Shown: positions 48,215 through 61,500, counted from the first letter of the stretch. The stretch is 64,000 nt of DNA from Trichoplusia ni (GCF_003590095.1 NC_039492.1:2170001-2234000); one strand, 5' to 3'. A program made the numbers and translations. The notes: generated by a model not told the origin, from the letters alone.

Positions 48215-48418
48215 ACGGATAGTCGAGTATTTGAAGTCTCGACACCAAAACCACGTGTCGCGGGTTCCTTACTCGCGTAGAAACAGCGTTTTTGTAGCCC
48301 ACAAATACTTGTGCTGAGCCTGGGTGCATCTGTCCATTCAACTTAAATGTTTGTGAAAGCCCCTACGATGCAAGGATTAAATCCTTCAGTGCGGGAGTCG
48401 TTTTTTAAATAAAAAAAT
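48215..48418 (+). mobile_element. tRNA-derived SINE, family 1, near full length
   Basis: Head 'acggatagtcgagtatttga', B box 'gtgtcgcgggttcc', body 'cccacaaatacttgtgctga' and 'atgcaaggattaaatccttc', end 'gcgggagtcgttttttaaat'. It gives the fullest forward structure of the family in the window. Confidence 0.75.
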
Positions 48419-50394
48419 GCACTTGGAATCTAAAAGATGTAAAAGGGCCTTCTTGCAATAAAAACTTTAGATGCGATGATTAGGACTTCGACCGGTCAAA
48501 ATTAATCCGGTTTCAGACATTCGTAACCAAAATCTATCGTAGAGCATAACATGAACTCTAAGCGTTGACTACCAGAATTACAAGTATCGTGTACCTTAAC
48601 AGACTACTTTGTCTTTGATCCGTGGCAAACCACATTCACACCCGAACATTATGAATAACAGTGCATACAACTGTGTGGACCTACCTTACATAACCCAACG
48701 TGAACTCGTAATATTTTTATGTTTATTTAAAATATAAAAAAGTCTCTTTAACGTTTTATGATGATGCCGAGGAAATGGGTTACTACTGGAGTACTGGCAG
48801 TGTGCCACTAACTTTGCTCTTGTTTGTTCACTGGAAAAAGTGTTCAATAAATTAAAATTTTGAATATTTGGGATGCTATTGAATTTGAATGTGGCGTCAT
48901 GGTAGTCAGATTTTGTTGTGATAGACAGACTATCCATGACGTCAAATACGAAAAGCTGTAGTACTAATATAAGGTGTGTAAGGTTACACGGTTGAAAATA
49001 GGATGAATATGGAGAATATATAGGGGTTCATCCTTATATGTTTAGAATTACACGCAGATAAAATTAAATACAAAAAATGTAATAAAAAAAACCACACAAA
49101 TGATTCAAACCTGCGAATCCTGGCTATATGGCTCTCATCATCTATAAGACTTGTCTCTATATAATGAACAATTTCAAAGTCTTGACCATCGACATTGGAA
49201 GCTTATTAGTTAAAAGTCTTTTATCAACAGCTGAACTCAATAGTTCAAGCTCTGTATTTAGTTTTATTTTAATATGTGTATTTAATTATAAAATCCACCT
49301 TAAAATTTCATCAAGATTTTTCCTACTTCCAGCAGCCTCTTTAACCGCAATCTAGCAAAGACCATCTATACTCTTCTAAAGCCTATACCACACATAGCCT
49401 TAACAACAAATAGATATGACAGTCTGACTCACCATACAAATGATACGCATATAACCGCGCGTGTCCAACTCACATTACGACCTAATGATCACGCAGACAG
49501 TTTTCCTATTATTTTTAATGTCTGCCACTGAACGCTGGAGTTCTCAGGTCAGGTATCGTAAAACTTAACTAAATAGAACAAAACGTCATTCATTGTTGTT
49601 TTGAATATTTGGTAGATGACTGAAAAGTAGATGGTTTTAGGATTTCGTACCTAGTTTTAAACCTTATGACTAAGGCACCGCCACTGTCCAGGTAAAATAC
49701 CGTTTGTTAGGGTAATAAAAATGATGAATAATTGTTTTGATTTTGCTTCGATTTTAGACTATTAGTACGGTACCATTTGCGGCGCAAGTCTTACACTCAC
49801 TTGACTTTTTTTCTTGTTACAACCACATAGTTATTTCCACGTCTCTGATTAAATAAATACTTATATGTATACCCACTTTTTTGTTAACAGAAAGATCGTT
49901 TCATTGATGGAGATTTTACTCAGAAAATTTTAATTCATGTTATTATGTACATGCGCACATAATATAAATAATAACACAACAAATATAAATAAATGTTATT
50001 ATTTCTACATAATATTCAAACGGTATCATTATTAACTATTTAAAACTAAAACAAAGTCAATTATTTTGCTCGGCACTGTATTCGTAATAATGAGTTTTGC
50101 TAAATGACAGTTGTGAGAAGCTCACTCCATTTAACATGCACGAATCATTTATCTTAATTAAAAAGCAACTGAGACGTGTCCAAAACTAGAAATGTTTTGA
50201 CAAACCCTTAACTTGCGTAATTAACTTCGACAGAAACTTTCATAAAAGTTGCAAATTAAACTTTATGGCGTAGAAAATAGAGTGCTTTGAGTAAACTTAT
50301 TGGGTATTGGAAACGAATTTGAGAGTTAAATCGCTTTGGGCGCAGCTTAAGGGTATTGTTATGTGTACCTAATGTTCTGTAAAATAATTTTCAT
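48419..50394. other. Non-coding stretch
   Basis: TGACGTCA at 48937-48944. Short frames only. No repeat recognised. Confidence 0.5.
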
Positions 50395-50440
50395 ACACAT
50401 ATATTCGCCCGCGGCGTTACTCGGATGTAAAGTTTTGTTT
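50395..50440 (-). mobile_element. Helitron-like 3' end, relic
   Basis: 'tatattcgcccgcggcgtta' is, in reverse, close to the GCGACGCCGCGGG variant end at 22357. CTAG is lost. Weak. Confidence 0.25.
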
Positions 50441-52232
50441 TCGGATTAAGAGAATTGTTTATTTTGGTTTTGTTATATCCAGATCCTTTGTGTTGGTCTC
50501 GTTTAAATTGATTCAGCTGTCAGCGAGATAACGCAATAAATATCAAATATTCATGAAATGATTTTATGAAATAAATGGAGTATATTAAATTTGTGAACCC
50601 AAAAGTTTTAGCTACAAATATTTACCAATAAAGATAGGAGATAAAGTAGATAGATTAAGGAACTGGGAAATTTGACTAAACTGAATTTCATTTTGTAATA
50701 AATCAATAAAAAACACGATGATAAAAAGCTTTAAAGGTTTTGGAAGATATGAAAAGTTGTCTGTAAAGTAGATATACCAATTAGTGACGTCACACAAAAT
50801 TTCAACTCCTGTATCACAGTCGTGTTTCGTTTACACGATAGAAGAAAAAAATACTTATTCGATATTCTTGGCAATCTTGTCAAATACCCATTTATAGAGA
50901 TAAGTGGCCAAAAATTTAATGGAATATGACGTTACTCCGATATCTTGCCTACCTCTTGAACTTAATGTTAATATGTAATACCAAGCATAACCAATTGCAT
51001 TTTGAACAAAAAATGTTTCGTAATTTCACAAACTTCAATGACCGAATTTTAAAACGTGACGGCGTCGCATGAAATACCCTAAAATTATTTTTCACTGATA
51101 ATATAATCCCTTTGATATAAAGATTTACGGAACATATATTTTGGATCGTTATCAGTTTTATTACCATCGTAAATGATTAAACATGCTAGTTTATTTGATG
51201 ATTGGGATCCTTTGAAGTGCCTACTGGTGACGAATTTTTGATAAAACTGTTTTTTTTATGTCTTGCTTGACAAATTAGAGTTCAGTATTCGGGTTTTAAT
51301 GTTTATTGAGCTAATACGGTAGGTACAGAATTGTAGGGCAAGTTAATATTGTAGAAATGATTGCAATCGGATTATTTGCGATTGGAAATATTTGGCGATA
51401 GTATTTTTCTTATTTAAATAACACCATCTGAAAATGTTCCATTGTAAGGCCCAGACCGCTACATATAGGGCAGGTTTGAATGGTGATCACCAATCGGATT
51501 TTGTCCTATCGGTGCTGCGTGATTGTCCGAAGAGTAACCGTGGCCTCAGTATACGAAGGATAAAGAAATTAACATGAGTGATAGTTAGTAGTCAGACAGT
51601 CCTTTCCACTCAACGAAAAGTGGAAGTAGTCATTTGATGGATCCCATCCGAATAAAAAAATAAAAAGCTTTCACCATGTTTTTCTGAAGTTGTCATAGTA
51701 TATTTAATTTCGAAATCTCACTTTGCTACTATGCCTGCGTTGGCGTCAAACCTGCATAGGCCCTATCCTTAACCACAATGTCGGTTAAACTATCAGTCGC
51801 CTCTTATTGTAACTTAACCCAGTAAACGGATTAAGACATTTAAATATGTGAAATACTTCTAAACTAAGTTTATTACATTGTTAATAGTAGAAACCTTTTA
51901 CTCTAATTATTTCAATTAATTTAACACTAATCTCATAAACGTAAATTAAACTAATCAGGTTTAATACAGTAACTACACACGGATAGTACGTTACATGTCG
52001 TAAATAAATAAGCAAGATTAAATTAATCTTATCAATTAAAATAAATTAAATATCTACGATGATCTAACTGGTTAGATCACTGTTAATAGAAGTGCATAAA
52101 AGTAGTTCAACTCATCAGTGCGCGCAGGGCTATGTGTGCGTTCGATTGACAACTGTTATTTATTACTGAAGGTTTTATATTTTTTTTTATAAAAAGGGAT
52201 ACACGCATTAAGAAACTTTATCGTTTTTTCGC
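50441..52232. other. Non-coding stretch
   Basis: TGACGTCA at 50785-50792. A GC-richer patch at 51450-51560 was not identified. No gene recognised. Confidence 0.45.
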
Positions 52233-52401
52233 TGGGGGTTTCACAAAAACTCAAGTCATATGCACAAACACACCCAGACTCAAGACAAGCGTTCGTGGAT
52301 CGCACAAATTTTAATGCTTGTCTGACGCGGGGATTGAAACCCGGACACTTCGCGCTCAGTGGCTTTGGCGTGGTAGTCATACCACTGGGCTATTCATGCA
52401 G
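52233..52401 (-). mobile_element. tRNA-derived SINE, family 1, reverse copy
   Basis: 'ctgggggtttcacaaaaact', 'acacccagactcaagacaag', 'ctgacgcggggattgaaacc' and 'accactgggctattcatgca'. Best-preserved reverse copy. The minus-strand 74-codon frame here is not a gene. Confidence 0.75.
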
Positions 52402-52837
52402 TTTCATGTTATTTTATTTGCGTGATTGCGACATACAAACGAATGTTGTACGTACACAACGTCACTGATTATTTACAAGGGTTACTCACACATAGCGTTA
52501 CGTGTAAAGATGAGTTAAATGACAATTACATCATCGAATCATTTACATTCAATGTACCTCACGATTAACTTACCGCCTGACACTTTGTTAATGCACTGAG
52601 AATGACCTTAATTCTATAAGACCTTAATACAAGTAATGTACTTTTATGGAGATAAATAGCATGTCATCACTATATGTTGTAAATGGCAAATTTGTGTTAA
52701 TTGTTTATGAGCTATCCTCATAGGGAGTTCTTGAATCATGCCGTTTTGTGACGTAATCCTTCCAGGATTAAAGAGAAAAATATAGCTTACGGCGACTTTT
52801 GTACTAACGACTGATTTGTGTATCTATACCATGTAGG

Positions 52838-53042
52838 ATAAACTGGATGTCTTTGTGTATATGACTAGCATGTTTGTGAAACCTCCGCGACATGAGAATT
52901 AAATTCTTTATTTATATTATTAGTTATTTATTGGTACACAGGTACATCACATAATAATTCACTTCAATGTCCAACAAAACGATCCAGACAGTTTGTCAGT
53001 TGGATTTCGTGTTTCCATTTGCTGGAGTCGTTAAAAAAAAAC
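52838..53042 (+). mobile_element. tRNA-derived SINE, family 1, interrupted fragment
   Basis: The body 'aaactggatgtctttgtgta' to 'acatgagaattaaattcttt' ends near 52911. The family's last motif 'gctggagtcgttaaaaaaaa' resumes at about 53021. The 109 bases between are foreign to the family, so something inserted there or the piece is a rearrangement. Confidence 0.55.
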
Positions 53043-54400
53043 TAAACCTTGTATTATCATACTAATCAATTCGCTTTGTCTTCTAGTTAATCATCACGAA
53101 GGCTACATTAATACCGGGCCGTTTTCCTGCAATTATAAAACCTTTCAGACCGTCCTTGCTTTGTTCTTTACTCAGATTTGTATCAACGTGATAAAAACAT
53201 CATTTGCAAAGGAAACAATTATTATAACAATTAAATTTTGCTTTTTGCGTTGTACTTACTGATTCTAGGTTTGTGATCAGAACCGTTGATTGCTTTTTTG
53301 AATTACGATTTTTGGATTAATCCTCGAAGCTACTAAGAATTGCTTGATTTGGGATTTTGGAAAGAAAAACCAGACCAGGCTGTTATCTCATAAACCGTTA
53401 GCTATGGACAGTTGAAACTTTCAATTTTTGCCTAACCCAGTCATTGTTTTGCTGACGATTGCTCTGCTTTCTGATAAGTTTTAGTACCTACTGAAAACCA
53501 AACAAGACACCTTTTATAGCCTTAACGATGACCTATATCTTAAAACCACTTAAAAATATTACACAAATAAGTAATAACGGCTATCACGACATTCATTCAC
53601 TACGCACGCTACGAAAATTACTTTTAATAATACGCGAAACGCGGAACCGCTTTTATAATAATAATACGCCGTTCTATGTTTTTGGGGTTCCATACGAACG
53701 ATATGGGTTCCTCGTATATTTTTTTTCCTGATTGTCTTCTTCAATCTTTGTCTGTCGTCGGTCTTGAAGCGATCATAACTAAAGTTAGAATAATACTACT
53801 CACAAATTATGAAGATTATTGCCGATATTTTTTTATCATGTGGCACATAAACTCTAAAGTGCCTTGAACAGATTTTTTTCGGGCACCCATAATGTCTTGA
53901 TGTTTTTAATTATACACTATGTATTGACTCATTAATAGCTGTATCCTAGTTTAGTGAATACTCATTAAACAACAGTTTGCTCACGCGCTTTCGGTCCCAA
54001 CCGGCGTCTTTAATCATGAGCTGAAGCTGGGGCGGGGTCGAGGGTCGTAATAAACAATTATGAATCTGCCTCACTAAAGTTATTATATTGATCTTTATAA
54101 AGTTGTTAAATACTTTTTGTCTCTATATTCTATTTAGAAAAGGCAAGGACAGCAAGAAATTTTTCTATACACCATTCATACTAACGTTAATCTTGTACAA
54201 TTGTAAGGAACCCTTGGCTTTTGAGTGCAAGACGCACTTTTCCGCAAGATTACCATGACACAATGCGGGCCTGTCACGGTGGATCAAATTAACATAATAA
54301 AAACATTAATACGTGACGCGTTTTTACTTTCGTTGAGTGATGTTAGTTGCCTATTACGAATATAGGTCGAAATTTTATGGTAATCAAAAAGTTTTTTTTT
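53043..54400. other. Non-coding stretch, nothing firmly recognised
   Basis: Opposing frames at 53528-53867 are short. 'aaggaacccttggcttttga' near 54206 recalls the edge of the CTGTC repeat family. Confidence 0.45.
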
Positions 54401-54597
54401 TCATTTTTCCCCGTTTACCACATTTTCCATTGTATCTTCGCTCCTATTAGTAGCAGCGTGATGTTATATAGCCTAAAACCTTTCTCGATGAATGGTCTCC
54501 TGAACTCAAAAAGATATTTTCAATTTGAACCAGTAGTTCTTGAGATTAGCGCGTTCAAACAAACAAACTCTTCAGCTTTATGTATAGTAAGTATAGA
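54401..54597 (-). mobile_element. Helitron subfamily A, lacking its 3' end
   Basis: Runs in reverse from 'cattttccattgtatcttcg' through 'ctcctattagtagcagcgtg' and 'gagattagcgcgttcaaaca' to the 5' terminus at 54597 (TC in reverse) before T54598. The terminal GCGGGCAACAGCTAG is missing. The 116-codon plus frame crossing it is repeat-derived. Confidence 0.75.
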
Positions 54598-55181
54598 TTT
54601 GGAACGCTGCTTTTCACACATGAGTTTTGTTTTGTTGTTTTTGTTTCTTTTTTTGTTCTTCCTTCACCGTTTGTCAGGAGTGTCTTATAATAATTAAGAA
54701 AGAAGATGTAACTTTTAAAAATTCAATTTAGTACTTACTTCCCTTAATAAATAAATAAATACTTGCGTTGGAAATCGAAGTATTACAGTCTAAACGTAAA
54801 AAATACGAGTTATCTTGGAATCTTAATCGATTATCTCCGGGATTATCGTCGTAAACATTGTTTTATTACCGGTGGATTCATTTGTTATCGTGATACGGAT
54901 GTGACTGTGTCGGTATGTATTAGGTAATTTTAGGAAATATTCGTGAATAATGTTCAATATCAATTAATGATGTGGTTTTTGTGGATAATTAAGGAGTGAT
55001 ATAGGTGTGAAGATATTAATTTCATTAATTAAGTAATTTGTATTTTTAAGAACATTTTTGTTAGTGGAGGTTATCAAAATACGCTTTGCGACATATTTTA
55101 ATAAATAGATGGGTGGTTGTCACGTGTTAAAATTTTACCAAGTTTAGTTTTTTTCCCTCCATTCATAAAATAGAAATCTTA
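54598..55181. other. Non-coding stretch, nothing recognised
   Basis: Includes a short (AAAT)n run at about 54746-54761. Confidence 0.45.
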
Positions 55182-55330
55182 TAAGTTTGACGTGTCTGTC
55201 TGTCCGTGGCATCATAGCTGTTGATAGATCTTAATTTTGTTAATTTTGTATTAAAGGTGAATCACGTGCGAGTGTTTTGGACTTGTTTGACAAAGGGATG
55301 TTAGTTTGAAGTGTCGGGGCTTTTATTTAA
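55182..55330 (+). repeat. Interspersed repeat with CTGTCTGTCCGTGGCATCATAGC
   Basis: 'tttgacgtgtctgtctgtcc', 'ttgtattaaaggtgaatcac' and 'tttgaagtgtcggggctttt' look like a repeat I know from moths, distinct from the GTCACC family. Class unknown. Single copy here. Confidence 0.35.
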
Positions 55331-55389
55331 TTTGAATTCGTTTATTTTGTAGGTATTTTTTTTCCCTATTTATTATCTAAACCTTTCAA

Positions 55390-55466
55390 AGCGACTCCCG
55401 CACTAATGATTTTAATCCTTGTATCGAGCGGGTTTCAGAAAAAAAAAAGTCATATGCGCAACGACA
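55390..55466 (-). mobile_element. tRNA-derived SINE, family 1, 3' fragment reversed
   Basis: 'agcgactcccgcactaatga', 'ttttaatccttgtatcgagc' and 'gggtttcagaaaaaaaaaag'. Only the 3' end remains. Confidence 0.6.
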
Positions 55467-55966
55467 TATAATTTGATTATATTCATTGCAGTTATTAATC
55501 AAACCACTTAACTACAAGAGATCAAAGTAACATTAACAATATTATTTACTTATTAGGTCCTGCATATTCACAACTAATTACCAACAAACTAGTATTTTAT
55601 TAATTAACCTTAATTGAAGGTTAATTGACGTTTGATGTCATTCACAAGTTTATATCAATTAAATAATAATAATAAAATATTAAATATTAATTTTCAGGTG
55701 TTAATGTTTTTATAACAACATTGAATTTATGATCGCATTAAAGGCTAGAAGTGTATTTCCTGTTACCTGCTTATTGTTTTAACAATTATTTCCTTCTAAT
55801 TTTTATTTCTCAGAAGTGGGATTCACTGTACTACAGATATGATAAATGCGGTGTAGTATAGAGCAAGTGTTGTAGTTATTAACATCTTGAAAAAGTCGTG
55901 AAATAAACAACACAACTGTCATTTCACTGACTAACGGAAAATGGATAGCTGTATGAACATTAACAA
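55467..55966. other. Non-coding stretch, nothing recognised
   Basis: Very AT-rich. No supported feature. Confidence 0.45.
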
Positions 55967-56217
55967 CTAGCTGTTGCCCGCGACTTCGTCCCCGTGGTTA
56001 GAAGATATAAGTTAAGATTTATATCTGCCCTGTTTTTTCACATTTTTCATTATATCTTCGCTCCTATTAGTCGCAGCGTGATGGTTTATAGCTTAAAGCC
56101 TTCCTCGATAAATGGACTATTCAACACAAAAAAAAATTTCAATTTGGACCAGTAGTTTCTGAGATTAGCGCGTTCAAACAAACAAACAAACTTTTCAGCT
56201 TTATATATTAGTATAGA
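55967..56217 (-). mobile_element. Non-autonomous Helitron, subfamily A, full length
   Basis: CTAGCTGTTGCCCGCGACTTCG at 55967 after A55966, through 'cctattagtcgcagcgtgat' and (CAAA)n, to the 5' terminus at 56217 before T56218. It is the most complete copy in the window and a good reference for the others. Confidence 0.88.
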
Positions 56218-58273
56218 TTCTCTTAATGTTATCAATTTATTAAAGCTCTAAAGAGTACCTACCTACTTTTGAATTAAGTCCAGACTTTATAATTTTCTTT
56301 TTTATTTTTCAACAATCTCATCGAAAAAGGCAAAGGGCATATACATTCAGATATAGGTTTATCTGAGAAAACCCAGAAACTGGATAAAAATCGAAACCTG
56401 AATTTACGCCTATATTTCAAAATAACAGATATTTAAACAGTCCATAGAATTTTTAAACCTTTAATCTCAGCCGTTTATACTCTTATTAAACTTAACCATA
56501 TAATCTTAATACACAACAGAATCATAACAATTCCTATATTCGATGATATCCTTACATAATACCTTTAGCATCCATTAAACTGTTTGACCTTGGCTGGCCA
56601 AAAGTTAATGGGAAATCCAAGTTAACAATAGCTGACCTTAACCCGAATTAGTGTAATTAGTGTAGACAAGTATTATTGTACTATTATACTCGTTACGCCA
56701 TTGTTCTGTTCAGATTTTCAGTTAAGTGAATCTTAAAATGACGTTAGGTTCATGGTTGACTTAATGTTTTGTGTTTTGTGTTCTAGAATGGGTATGAAGA
56801 CTTTACTCTCGCTGTAAGGCAGTCGTGTAAACATGTACGCTAATGTTTTTGTGTTGATGCTTAATTCAATATTATAAAAGTTGATTATGTGCTAGCCCAT
56901 CCCATCGTCATTGGTGAATTTTAAGTTGTTCAAAAATATCTTGAACACTTTTAAGGGATTTTGCTTTTTGCCATTTGAATCTATTGTTATAACAATAGCC
57001 CTTCTCTTTCCCTTTTTTCATTACTCAGCTTTTGATATGCTACGGCAGGGTAAACGCTTTCCATACTTTCTTTCACTAAAGACACCGTTTCAGAATCTTA
57101 TTATATTTAGAAGTTAATTAATTTCACTGTTTCACTTTTGTGGTAAAAAGCACCATTTTGGGATTGACATTTTCTCCGGATTTATTATCCACAGTTCAAT
57201 TATCACATCTCTTCAAGTAACCTACAATTAAAATCAATTCATTTTGCTATACTTTTTGACTTGGATGTAGAAAGCAAAAATACATATTTTTATACCCAAG
57301 TCTCCAAGTTCCGATCATATCGCATATGTCAGAATGCTTGATGGATTAACAACAGGGCTCCAATATTGGTCACAGATGAATAGCTATGTATAAATTTATC
57401 GCAACTTAATAAAACACTGGGTGATGTAGAACTAAAGAAACGTGTTATTTTTAGATGTCTCTTATTGCTACTGTGTTTGCTTTTGAAGACAAAGGCTTTG
57501 TTTATATAAGACAGTCCTAGTCGCCCTGACATCCTAGTACAAGACAATTTTAATCTTAACGTGAGGTCACGATTTAGGATTCTGATAGGGTCAGAAAATA
57601 GTCGAGCAATCCCGATAAAGCACCTTTGAAGTAAGAATTATCTTCACAAAAAATGCTATAAGTCATCAAGTCAGTATGACAACATCAGAAAATGAAGAGC
57701 TTTGCTCCTATAGGCTCTCTCCCTATTTCGTGCTATCTCTGAATTACTTGCACGACCGCTCGTAAATTTTTTTTAAATCACCAGTCTTGACTTCAATAAC
57801 TAAAGCGTCTTAACAGTTTTAACAAGTCTGTGCAGCTTTACCTGGACTATCTAATCAGTTATTCCATTATTAACCTAAACATTACCTACAATGATTAAAT
57901 TATACAAATAAGAACAAAAAATATAAACAATTAGATTCATCATATTGCTCATCACAATTTTACAGTATTAAAGTTACCCAGATTTAATATCATTTTAATT
58001 ACAACAGCTTAACCATTCGCGATACGAATCCCGTTGCATTATTTCACTTTTAATTTTATCCTTGCCGTCAATCAAACGCGATACTCAATTGTTTACGTGC
58101 TGCGGTCGGTTAAATTATTCCCATTGTTTTAAAATATACACAGATATACATAAAATATGAAGTTCCTACGGAAAGTGGGTTCACAAACGATGACTGTAAC
58201 ACATCATTCACTGTCAGAACGTGTTCGTTAAAAGTATTTCGAATAAAAAGCTTTCTGTGGTTAAAAAATGGGA
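56218..58273. other. Non-coding stretch, nothing recognised
   Basis: Short frames only. No supported repeat. Confidence 0.5.
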
Positions 58274-58532
58274 TCCTTACGAATATTATAAATGTGATAG
58301 TGTGGATGTTTGTTACTCAATCACGCAAAAACGGCTGAACGGATTTTAATGAAATTTGCCATGCATATAGCCATTGACATGGCAAAGAACATAGGCATAC
58401 TTTTATCCCGATTTTTGAAATAGTTCCCGAGGGAAAATTGAAAAGTTGTGTTAAAGGTATAAGATCACTAACGGGATGTTAAACGTTGTGTAAACTGAAG
58501 TCCACGCAGACGGAGTCGCGGGCAACAGCTAG
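58274..58532 (+). mobile_element. Non-autonomous Helitron, subfamily C, full length
   Basis: TCCTTACGAATATTATAAATG after A58273 to GTCGCGGGCAACAGCTAG before T58533. It has the interior 'gcaaaaacggctgaacggat' and 'catagccattgacatggc', unlike subfamily A, but shares the 3' end. The shared end and unrelated interiors suggest subfamilies that capture different fillers. Confidence 0.82.
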
Positions 58533-58620
58533 TATTATTATTCTAATAGTACATGTTAAACATTGTGACTAACACAACAGAGGTGACTCTGGGAGGTGAT
58601 AAAACTATCTTGTGTTAATC

Positions 58621-58755
58621 CTGGTTATAAACTATCTGTCTACCTAGTTTCATCTAAATCTGTTCAGTGGTTTTTGCGTGAAAGAGGAACAGACATCCAT
58701 ACACCCAAACATACAACATACAAAAACTCTGGCGTTTATAATATTAAGCAGGATT
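58621..58755 (-). mobile_element. Helitron subfamily C-related fragment, reverse
   Basis: 'cagtggtttttgcgtgaaag' and 'aacagacatccatacaccca' are the reverse of a second interior of this type ('tttcacgcaaaaaccactga'), ending 'ggcgtttataatattaagca' at the 5' side. The 3' end is absent. Confidence 0.55.
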
Positions 58756-59177
58756 AGTTTGTTAATACAATGTAAATGGAAGATAATAGATTCAAGTTTT
58801 ATTATTCGTTGTAAGTGCTAATAAGAATTTAAATCATAATCGCAGTCGGCAAATTACAAAATTATGTATCTTTCCTACTAACCTCCTTGAGCGTTATAAT
58901 TTGCTATTGTATTGTTTTTCTAAGATTCATTTTAATTGACTTCAAGGTCATTTTTATTATTATTCAAGTTTTTATAGCAGCGAATTATGTTAGCTTAAAA
59001 TTATATAAAAAGATACGACTGCTAAGTATTTTTCAGTTACGTCGAATGTTTCTGTTTGCTTTATCATAAATTATCTATTTATTTAATTGTCCTCTACCTG
59101 AATTCAAAAATATCAGTTTTAAAGTGTTGTCTATAAGATTTCCACACGATTTCCCTACCCTTAAGGAGAACAAAATC
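58756..59177. other. Non-coding stretch, nothing recognised
   Basis: No supported feature. Confidence 0.45.
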
Positions 59178-59352
59178 GGTCACCCATCAAATATATGACC
59201 GTAGCAGCCGTGATTCAATCTCGATTTTGAGTTTGTTACTGCAGCAATAGAAAAACATCATCTGTGAAAATAACAGATTATCTACATGTCTATAATGTTT
59301 TACCTTCAAGGAGTACAGACTGGTTACAGACAGTTAACACCTTTCGGTGACC
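59178..59352 (-). repeat. CTGTCTGTC/GTCACC repeat, reverse, alternative end
   Basis: Starts 'cggtcacccatcaaatatat', continues 'tcaatctcgattttgagttt', 'acatcatctgtgaaaataac' and 'agtacagactggttacagac'. The first half differs from the other copies, so this family has two kinds of end, or two repeats were joined. Confidence 0.45.
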
Positions 59353-61500
59353 AAACAAGTCTTAGTTTTTCCTATCCTTAGCAAACAGTGCGTTTAATTT
59401 CTCCTTTCAGAACAAAAAAATCAAACGAACTTATTAAATAAAAGAAAGGCATTGTATGCATTGTTTGTTTTCATCGTACCGTTTGACAGTTTTATGAGCG
59501 ACCTTAACTCTGTAATTTATAGATATCTTGATCGCGGACCTTTTGAAATATCACACGGCACCCTTGAGGATCAGACATCACAACAGGAAGGCAGGGAAGA
59601 CCCTATTAAAATCTCGGAACGGTTTTCTTGTGTAGGTATTTTACGAAAATAAATAATGATAATTTTATTTAGGTTTGGCGTTTTTTGATCCAGGCTTTCT
59701 GTAATAGGCTGACATTTAATGAATCGTGAATGTTGGGTTTTGAAAATTAAGGGTGTCTAGCAAAAGGCCAAAATTTGGGAAGTAAAAATGATATAGGCGA
59801 TAAAGTCTTATTAAATTATGCCGTTATTATTATTGATGCTTTTTTATTCTATTGAATAAAAAAGATTTAGCTTACCAGATGTTTTCCAAGTTTCCCAATA
59901 TTCCCGGATACTGGAAATTTTGAAATAATTTAATTAATAACACATAAATAATTTTCAAATGTAATAAAAAATACCGGCCGAATTGAGAACCTACTCCTTT
60001 TTGAATCCGGTTAAATAGAATATTATAAATAATAAGTATTGGTTAACATTTAACAAGTTTTTTACAGGTTGCCGTTTCCATGTGGGTAAAAACACCTAAA
60101 ATAATAAAAAAGATTAAAAAAAAATGTTTTCATAAATAACTCATGAAGTTTTTTGAATAATGTATTCTTTTTTATAAAAAACTCTGGAATCTTCGATTGG
60201 CAGTTATTTTTGTCTCCATTATAAGTGATAAACGGTTAGTGATGCATTTACCACACGTCAGCTGTTAAAACCGCAGACCACTAACAGATCGTTAGGTTAA
60301 CACAGTGATTCTAGTTAGTATTGCGTCAATCCCTAGTTTTACAGTACCCTTGTATTTATTTACTTAAACCACAGAACAATTAACTGTACACACTTAAACT
60401 TAGGCTTTTGTTAAAATCTAGAATAATGTAAGGTGACTTTTACACTTAATGTTTGTTTGATACCGTTTTACGTATAAACGGCTATACCAATTTTGATAGG
60501 AATCAATTCACGCTATGAATTAACGCTAAGGTTTCCGTACAGATAGGCTAAACACCAACAAATCGGTTGGGTGACAAATGAATTTGTCGTTGTGTGTGTA
60601 TATTTTTTGTCGTTGATCGTAATAACCGTTGCTAGAAATCGATCTTTATTATAACTATCAGAAGTATTTGTTGTTATAGCGGCAACAGAAAAAAATTACA
60701 GATTTTAACTAAATATGTAATTGACAATGAATGGAATAATGACGAGCTGTGCCTTCTTTGAGATATGGCAAGAGACTGAAACCTTTAGAAATAATGGAAA
60801 GAGACTTTTGTCTAACAAGAAGAAAGTCCATGCTAAATGTTTCAATCATGGAATTAGATTTTTTGTTCTAATCATTTTACTCATAATATACTTGCGACGA
60901 TGACCCGTTATTTTTTCGTACCCAGTTCATACTATTAAGTAAAGGCACAGTGGAGTTATATATAAAAGGTGTCTTGAAGCAAAATGTTGACGTACAGTGT
61001 AAAGGCATCCTAATAGATTTGTTACTTGATATTTCACGGTACTCAGATATAATGGAGCCTATTTGTTAACTCAACCGTTTTGAGTGCGAGTAAAACATAC
61101 GTAAAATATAAGTGGTATGTGAAGACGCATAGAATTCATTGTTAGAACTACGCGTTTGGATGAATAGACGAATAGTTAAACTTATATTGGGATTCAGTTT
61201 TATAACGCTATTTACTGGGTTAATTTTTTATCTGTGCCCCTTTTTGTTCTCAAGGCAGATAGATTTTTAGGAAAGTTTTGAATGTTGAACGTGCGTGTGA
61301 TTTGTTGGTTTTTTGCGACTTTTATTAGGTCTGTCTCATTACAGTTTATTTTTATTTAATATATAAACTATTTATGAGACTGATTCTTTGTAATATGTAT
61401 GTCTAAATGTGGGTTTTTAAATTACAATAAATAATTTGGTATGTTTTCTGTGTTTTCTGAATTCAGTTTTACAATATGGGTACCTAGAAAGTGTGTAGTC
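59353..61500. other. Non-coding stretch
   Basis: A fragment of the CTGTC family ('gtatttgttgttatagcggc' at 60665-60690) is the only recognised item. Short frames at 59452 and 60721 have no domain signal. Confidence 0.45.

Noticed and set aside
54347..54697. 116-codon plus-strand frame
   Set aside because: It runs across a reverse Helitron copy (54401-54597). Similar frames exist in other copies, so it is repeat-derived.
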